Shown here in pieces: positions 59,293-64,000 of a DNA stretch of 64,000 nt; the first letter of the stretch is position 1; each line of letters opens with the position of its first letter. Source of the stretch: Deltaproteobacteria bacterium (GTDB lineage Bacteria > UBA10199 > JACPAL01 > GCA-016699445); contig CP064976.1 in assembly GCA_016699445.1 (NCBI GenBank), positions 682,001 through 746,000 on the forward strand, read 5' to 3'. Both the position numbers and the translations under genes were made by a program. The notes under the pieces are model-generated. The model saw only the letters and a list, made by a program, of their open reading frames with translations, ran no database searches and had not been told where the DNA came from.

Positions 59293-60492
59293 ATGAAAAA
59301 TCTTCAACTCCCGACATTATCCAACAAACCAACCACTGCAGAACCTTATCCTTTTCTCTTTTTTATGGGATGGATTTTTGGCGCCATCGGATCGGCTTTG
59401 TGGCCACTGTTGATTTATGGATTCATTACTTTTTACCCAAAGGATATGCATGCAGATTTGATGACAGGAGCTTTTCTTGTTTTTTATTCAGCAGGTTTTC
59501 TGATGACAGCTATTCCTCAATTTACAGGCACATACGCAGTCACCAGAAAAGAATGGATCGGGATCTTTTTTGCTACACTCTTAACGTTTAGCACAGTTTT
59601 CTTACAATACCGCCTGCCATTTCATATCCTATTAACCATCAATTTGACCCTTCTCTTTTTATTCTGTGCACGCCGATTAAAAGACATGACCTCAATACCA
59701 CCTCCTTCTTTTGTCTTTGCCGTCACTGGAATCCTTATCGCAATACTTTCAGGGCTCGGAGTCTCTCTCCAGGAACTCACTGGCAGTTTTGCAGTCTGGG
59801 GACTGATCGGAAGAAATTTTCTCTATAACGGCTTTCAACTCACACTTATTTTAGGTGTGGGACTTTTTCTCATACCCAACCTTCTAGGCCATCCCAATTG
59901 CAATCCAGGATCGAGACCTGGTCGGATACCTTCTCAAAGTCTGATCATAACATTCATCAAACAAACTCCTACCCCGCTTTGGATACTTTTAAGTCTCTTT
60001 GTGTTTTCATTTTTAATCGAAGCTCTCACTTTCATCAAAGATAGCTCGATGATTGGAAGAGGCTTGCGAGTTCTGATTTTTATTTTTGTCGGATTTAAAT
60101 CCTGGCAAATTTATCGTTTACCAAAACATCGATCCTACTTATCGATCGGATTATGGCTTTCTTGCTGGTCACTTCTGACCGGACTTTTGCTGCCTCTTTT
60201 TTTTCCATATCTGGAAATTCACATGAAACATCTGGCTTATATCGGAGGGTATGGACTGATGACACTCATGATATCCACACGTGTCATGCTAGCCCACAGT
60301 GGTTATGATATGATTTTAGAAAGAAAATCCCGGTGGCTTTTAGGAGTGGTTATTCTGGTTTTATTAGCAGCCACAACCCGGACCATCGCTCGATGGATGC
60401 CTGAAGTTCATTACCTAAACCATCTCAACTATGCTGCATGTGCGTGGATGTTAGCGCTTGTGTGTTGGGCCATGACTTTTAGAAAAAAATAA
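59293..60492 (+). CDS. nnrS: NnrS-family haem/copper membrane protein
   Basis: About 399 residues from the ATG at 59293; 59245 adds 16 weakly supported residues. Twelve or so helices with FFMGWIFGAIGSALWPLLI, FLMTAIPQFTGTYAV, GRNFLYNGFQLTLILGVGLFLIPNLLG, HMKHLAYIGGYGLMTLMISTRVMLAHSGY and RWMPEVHYLNHLNYAACAW, the NnrS pattern with conserved His. NnrS proteins lessen nitrosative stress during denitrification. Fits a nitrate respirer that makes some NO. Intact. Confidence 0.85.
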   Translation: MKNLQLPTLSNKPTTAEPYPFLFFMGWIFGAIGSALWPLLIYGFITFYPKDMHADLMTGAFLVFYSAGFLMTAIPQFTGTYAVTRKEWIGIFFATLLTFSTVFLQYRLPFHILLTINLTLLFLFCARRLKDMTSIPPPSFVFAVTGILIAILSGLGVSLQELTGSFAVWGLIGRNFLYNGFQLTLILGVGLFLIPNLLGHPNCNPGSRPGRIPSQSLIITFIKQTPTPLWILLSLFVFSFLIEALTFIKDSSMIGRGLRVLIFIFVGFKSWQIYRLPKHRSYLSIGLWLSCWSLLTGLLLPLFFPYLEIHMKHLAYIGGYGLMTLMISTRVMLAHSGYDMILERKSRWLLGVVILVLLAATTRTIARWMPEVHYLNHLNYAACAWMLALVCWAMTFRKK

Positions 60493-60494
60493 CC

Positions 60495-61075
60495 CTATTT
60501 TAAGGTTGTAACCAAATCTGATTTTGGAATCTGAGATAATATTTGAAAAAGAAGATCATCTAAAAGCATTTTGAGCTGCTTAATATCTTTTCTTTTCATT
60601 TTCTTAAGATCCATACTGGCACCGACGCCCATGCTCGTCATTCCCAAATCACTGCTAATCAAAGTAAAATTGATTTGAGCTTCAGCCTTTCCCTTACCCG
60701 TGAAAAAACCTTTTTTCACATCCGCATAAAAATGCTCGATCGTCGCTGACAATACATTACCAGATTGATGCGTCACAAACTCCAAACCGCAATGAGTTAA
60801 AAGTTGTTTCAATGCAGGTTCCAGAATCGCCACCAGAGTTGGATCGGCTTCAACAACAATTGGATCTTCGCCTTTATTTTTTGTCTGAATCCCTACATCT
60901 TTGTAGATACGAGCATCTTCAATCCCCTTCCACACAACTTTGACATGATTCCAAAGTGGTTGAGGACAAATTTTACATCAAAATCCTGGGGAAGCTCGAG
61001 ACTCACTTTTTCTCTTTCTTGAGCATTCGCCGTAAAAGCTAAGAGAATCAAAAAAACTAAAAAATATTTTTTCAT
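60495..61075 (-). pseudogene. exported YajG-like lipoprotein/periplasmic protein, frame broken after the signal peptide
   Basis: The N-terminus at 61075 gives MKKYFLVFLILLAFTANAQ, a signal peptide, then EREKVSLELPQDFDVKFV; the frame then derails and stops at 60893. In another frame PQPLWNHVKVVWKGIEDARIYKDVGIQTKNKGEDPIVVEADPTLVAILEPAL continues to 60495. A missing C in the two-C run at 60964-60965 explains the break. The VVEADPTLVAILEPALKQLL region recalls YajG-type proteins of unknown function. Convergent with nnrS, two bases apart. Confidence 0.65.
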
Positions 61076-61291
61076 TTTGCCTCCCAAACAAAAAATGATT
61101 TCAAAAGCAATTTTCTATCAGACACCTACAAGACTTAAATGACTATTATTCAGATTTAACATCTAATTTTGCTGAATATTTGGCAGATATATTTATATTT
61201 TTATCAATTTATAACTTTTTTTTAATATTATTTAAATTGTATTAGTTATTTCAATACTTTGATGTTATTAAATTAAAAAAATAGGACCCCC

Positions 61292-64000
61292 ATGTTAAAA
61301 AAAACTCTCTTCATATTAGGGTTGTTCATCCCTTTTATTCTGAATGCACAAACGACAACACCCATACGCGTTTTTGTCGACAACGATTGGGCTCAACTCC
61401 AGCCTGGCGCTGATCCAGACGGATCTGACCCTGCGACAGCTTATGGCTACGATGCTTTCTCTACCATCGCTGAAGCCATTGCTGCCGTAGCTCCTGGAGG
61501 CACAATCAATATCCTGGGTGGAATTTATCGAGAACAAATCGAGATCTCAAAAAACCTCAACCTCATCGGATGGAGAGGAACTGTGGTCCTTCAAACACCC
61601 AACACTTCCAGAAATACCACGGAAGGAGATGGGATGATCAGCACGCCCCTTCTTCGTGTTCACAACTCATCTCAAGTCAATATCCAGTCAATTACCTTAA
61701 ACACCATTCTCCCAGAAAACAGCATTCCGGTAATAGGAATCAGTTTTCAAAATTCCGGAGGGTCCATCGATCAGGTGCAAATCATTCCTTCTGAGGAAAT
61801 TCCCGCTTATTTTGATCAAGGAATCTCCATTAAAAATTTGGACGGACAAACAAGAAATATTTTGGTCACTAATTCACTCGTCTATAAATTTACCACCAAC
61901 GGAATCATTGCTAGCGGCAATGGACTTCATGTCAACATCACAGGAAACAACACACTTCCAAATACCAACATAGACCCTCTGCAAGCGATCAGTCTTATTT
62001 CAGGAGCTTCGGGCCTGGTTGACGGAAATAATGGCGCCACAACAACACCTTCGCCCACTCCTTCTCCGACTCCCACTCCAGCACCATCACCGACACCGGC
62101 TCCCACACCCGCTCCCAAACTCACTATGAATCTCAGCAGAACGGCAACACGAACAGTGGCCATTGATGAGCCTCGCTACGCGATAGGAAATCCCACACTC
62201 ACCACTATTTATCTTAGCCCCACAGGGAACAATGCCAATAATGGACTGACGCCTTCCACCCCACTTAAATCTCTTAATGCGATTGGTCCTTTCATTCGTT
62301 TACGCGAAGGAATTTCCAACCCGGACACACCCTTCACACTCAATCATACAGGATATCAGATCCTCCTACTGCCCGGCACCTATCCCAATGAAATAAGAGG
62401 ACACATCATGGACTTCATTCAAGGGACCGCTCAATACCCTATCATCATCAAGTCCAGCACAGGAAAGCGCGCTGACTCTATAGTAGAAACAGATCTTGAA
62501 TTTCAGGGGGTCTCCTATGTTTACCTGATGGATTTTTCATTAGCACCCAAGAGTGACGCTCTTCATTTTGAAAAATCGGATCATATCCTAGTTCGCAATA
62601 TGCTCTTAGATGGAGGCATCTATAATGGCCGCGGTAAAGATCAGGTCAGCGGGCCCGTGGCTCATGACATGTTTAAAGTAAAGCAATCTCAGCATATTTT
62701 TCTTGAAGACAGTGAGCTTCGCGGAGCTGATGACAATGTCGTCGATTGGGTTTCCGTTCAAACAGGCCGCATGATTGGAAACAAGATCCACAACTCTCAC
62801 GATTGGTGCGCTTACGTTAAAGGGGGATCCTCCTACATCGTGATTCAAAATAATGAGATCTACGACTGCTACACAGGTGGTTTTACAGCCGGTCAGGGAA
62901 CGGGTTTTGAATACATGGTAGCTCCATGGTTATTTTATGAAACGATGGATGTGAAAGTTTTTAATAATATTATCCATCATGTACATGGAGCTGGAATGGG
63001 TGTGGCCGGCGGTTATAATATTTTGCTAGCTCACAACACTCTCTACAAAGTGGGTGATGATTCCTATATCTATGGCAGAACACAAGCTCTCGACATTCTC
63101 AAAGGTGGTCGAGAATGCGATGGAGACCCCTACCTTCCAGGATTTTGCAATACTCACCTGGACATGGGGGGATGGGGATATTCTTTTGTTAGCGGCCACC
63201 CTTCACAAACCGTGTGGATCCCGAATAAAAATGTATTTATCTATAACAACATTATCTACAATCCGGACGGATACGATACCGTTAATGCTCTCTTTAATAT
63301 CGATGCTCCCACAACATCGCCTTCGCTCTCACATATTCCTTCACCTGCTGTTATGGATGATAATCTCGTCATTGAAGGAAACTGGATTTATACAAAATCA
63401 TGGGATCATAAAGACCCTTCCTATTTCTCCTACTCTAAGACCTGCGAAGCCGGAAGTAGTTGTGCTCAAAACGTGATTGCTCAAAAAAATGTCATCAACG
63501 ACATGCCTCCACAGCTTGTGGATCCTGAACACGGAGATTTTCGACCGGTATCGGGAGGGAATGTTTCCTCCATGTTGGCGGAAACCATTCCGGATTTTGC
63601 GTGGCTCAATGTTCCCAGCCTCAACAATACAGCGCCTGACAATTACAGAACAATTCCTGTTGGAAAGTTATCCAACAAACTCACACTCAAATACCCTGGG
63701 ATGGATTGGTCACAGCCAGCCGTCACCCCGCCTCAAGAAGGCAGTGATGGAAACACAATAGGATCTGGGGGAAATTCTGGATCAGGCGGGAATTCAGGAT
63801 CTGGTGGAAATACACCTGCAATCAGTTCAGGGGGTACGAATGGCAACACTCCTGGTACTGGGGGATCTGCAAGCGCCGGAGGATCTGGAGGATCCACCAA
63901 TGGATCCTCAGTTCCAGCGAACCCAGTATTTATCGGCGCCCCTGCTGGACAAGTGGATAATGCCGCTAACAACTCTGGAAATAACACATCGAAAGTATCT
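61292..64000 (+). CDS. large secreted parallel beta-helix protein, 3' end beyond window
   Basis: Open for 903 codons from ATG 61292 (AGGA upstream) to the window edge. Signal peptide MLKKTLFILGLFIPFILNAQ; a first beta-helix domain (residues 20-245: FVDNDWAQLQPGADPDGSDP, YDAFSTIAEAIAAVAPGGTI); a Pro/Thr linker (TPSPTPSPTPTPAPSPTPAP) near 250-275; a second pectate-lyase-like helix (YLSPTGNNANNGLTPSTPL, ILLLPGTYPNEI, later many NN turns); and a Gly/Ser-rich C-terminal stretch (GSGGNSGSGGNSGSGG). Likely surface or extracellular, perhaps polysaccharide binding or cleaving; no catalytic residues recognised. The 204-base gap before it is AT-rich with no gene. Confidence 0.75.
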   Translation, partial: MLKKTLFILGLFIPFILNAQTTTPIRVFVDNDWAQLQPGADPDGSDPATAYGYDAFSTIAEAIAAVAPGGTINILGGIYREQIEISKNLNLIGWRGTVVLQTPNTSRNTTEGDGMISTPLLRVHNSSQVNIQSITLNTILPENSIPVIGISFQNSGGSIDQVQIIPSEEIPAYFDQGISIKNLDGQTRNILVTNSLVYKFTTNGIIASGNGLHVNITGNNTLPNTNIDPLQAISLISGASGLVDGNNGATTTPSPTPSPTPTPAPSPTPAPTPAPKLTMNLSRTATRTVAIDEPRYAIGNPTLTTIYLSPTGNNANNGLTPSTPLKSLNAIGPFIRLREGISNPDTPFTLNHTGYQILLLPGTYPNEIRGHIMDFIQGTAQYPIIIKSSTGKRADSIVETDLEFQGVSYVYLMDFSLAPKSDALHFEKSDHILVRNMLLDGGIYNGRGKDQVSGPVAHDMFKVKQSQHIFLEDSELRGADDNVVDWVSVQTGRMIGNKIHNSHDWCAYVKGGSSYIVIQNNEIYDCYTGGFTAGQGTGFEYMVAPWLFYETMDVKVFNNIIHHVHGAGMGVAGGYNILLAHNTLYKVGDDSYIYGRTQALDILKGGRECDGDPYLPGFCNTHLDMGGWGYSFVSGHPSQTVWIPNKNVFIYNNIIYNPDGYDTVNALFNIDAPTTSPSLSHIPSPAVMDDNLVIEGNWIYTKSWDHKDPSYFSYSKTCEAGSSCAQNVIAQKNVINDMPPQLVDPEHGDFRPVSGGNVSSMLAETIPDFAWLNVPSLNNTAPDNYRTIPVGKLSNKLTLKYPGMDWSQPAVTPPQEGSDGNTIGSGGNSGSGGNSGSGGNTPAISSGGTNGNTPGTGGSASAGGSGGSTNGSSVPANPVFIGAPAGQVDNAANNSGNNTSKVS

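Noticed and set aside
61927..62163. Antisense frame with a (GVGAGVGDGAGVGVGEG)-like repeat
   Set aside because: It is the complement of the Pro/Thr-rich linker of the beta-helix gene; the low-complexity repeat is a reading-frame shadow.
63733..63987. Antisense frame rich in PPDPEFPPDP
   Set aside because: Complement of the Gly/Ser-rich C-terminal part of the same plus-strand gene; no ribosome site or family match.
1..64000. CRISPR array, tRNA, rRNA or replication origin
   Set aside because: No regularly spaced direct repeats, no cloverleaf-like segments and no rRNA-like stretches noticed; the repeats present are too few and too short.

Overview
The window comes from an uncultured-looking, Gram-negative, low-to-mid-GC bacterium that respires nitrate. 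It carries outer-membrane porins, lipoproteins, a Tat component, cytochrome c maturation System I and many multihaem cytochromes. The gene content (alternative complex III, a Desulfovibrio-like CcmE, multihaem cytochromes with PKD/Ig-like domains, FapA) suggests a deltaproteobacterial or Bdellovibrionota-like lineage. That placement is inference; no rRNA or marker phylogeny is available here.

Layout. (1) 1-2970, minus strand: a molybdenum-cofactor cluster (moaD, a moaE-mobA fusion, moaA) behind tatA and two hemerythrin genes. (2) 3037-4335: a DUF4143-type ATPase. (3) 4458-21429, minus strand: one long co-directional array, dihaem cytochrome - narGHJI - narK1 - narK2 - actABCDEF, joining respiratory nitrate reductase, its transporters and alternative complex III. 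Two FNR/DNR-like boxes precede it. (4) 21498-23631: a CRP/FNR regulator and a porin. (5) 23787-34418: a Phd/VapC toxin-antitoxin pair, tex, CBS and FapA proteins, an Acr3-ArsC fusion, an RND exporter and an exported deiminase. (6) 34649-44822, minus strand: a cytochrome/Fe-S/NrfD/porin cluster with an IS3 element inserted in its last gene. (7) 44950-47810: korAB. (8) 48357-54510, minus strand: a complete ccm operon. (9) 54592-61075: stress, Moco and regulator genes plus nnrS. (10) 61292 to the window end: a large secreted beta-helix protein.

How it fits together. The Mo-cofactor genes supply NarGHI. The ccm operon matures the cytochromes. Complex III and NarGHI share the quinol pool. NnrS and the hemerythrins are plausible NO/O2 defence. 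The FNR-like and DNR-like regulators fit two operator types that I find upstream of these units: an identical TGATATTTGTCA core (three copies) and TGAT-N4-ATCA (five copies).

The most novel candidate is the 34.6-44.8 kb cluster. Its 855-residue protein joins a ten-helix NrfD-type quinol dehydrogenase to an internal signal peptide and an outer-membrane beta-barrel, next to tetra-, nona- and octahaem cytochromes. This looks like a transenvelope electron conduit in which the inner- and outer-membrane parts are encoded as one polyprotein.

A caution runs through the window. About thirteen genes carry a frame break or in-frame stop, mostly one-base changes in homopolymers (narG, narH, actB, both crp/fnr genes, porin, fapA and others). 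Consensus sequence error is the simplest explanation for most of these. The IS insertion is certainly real.
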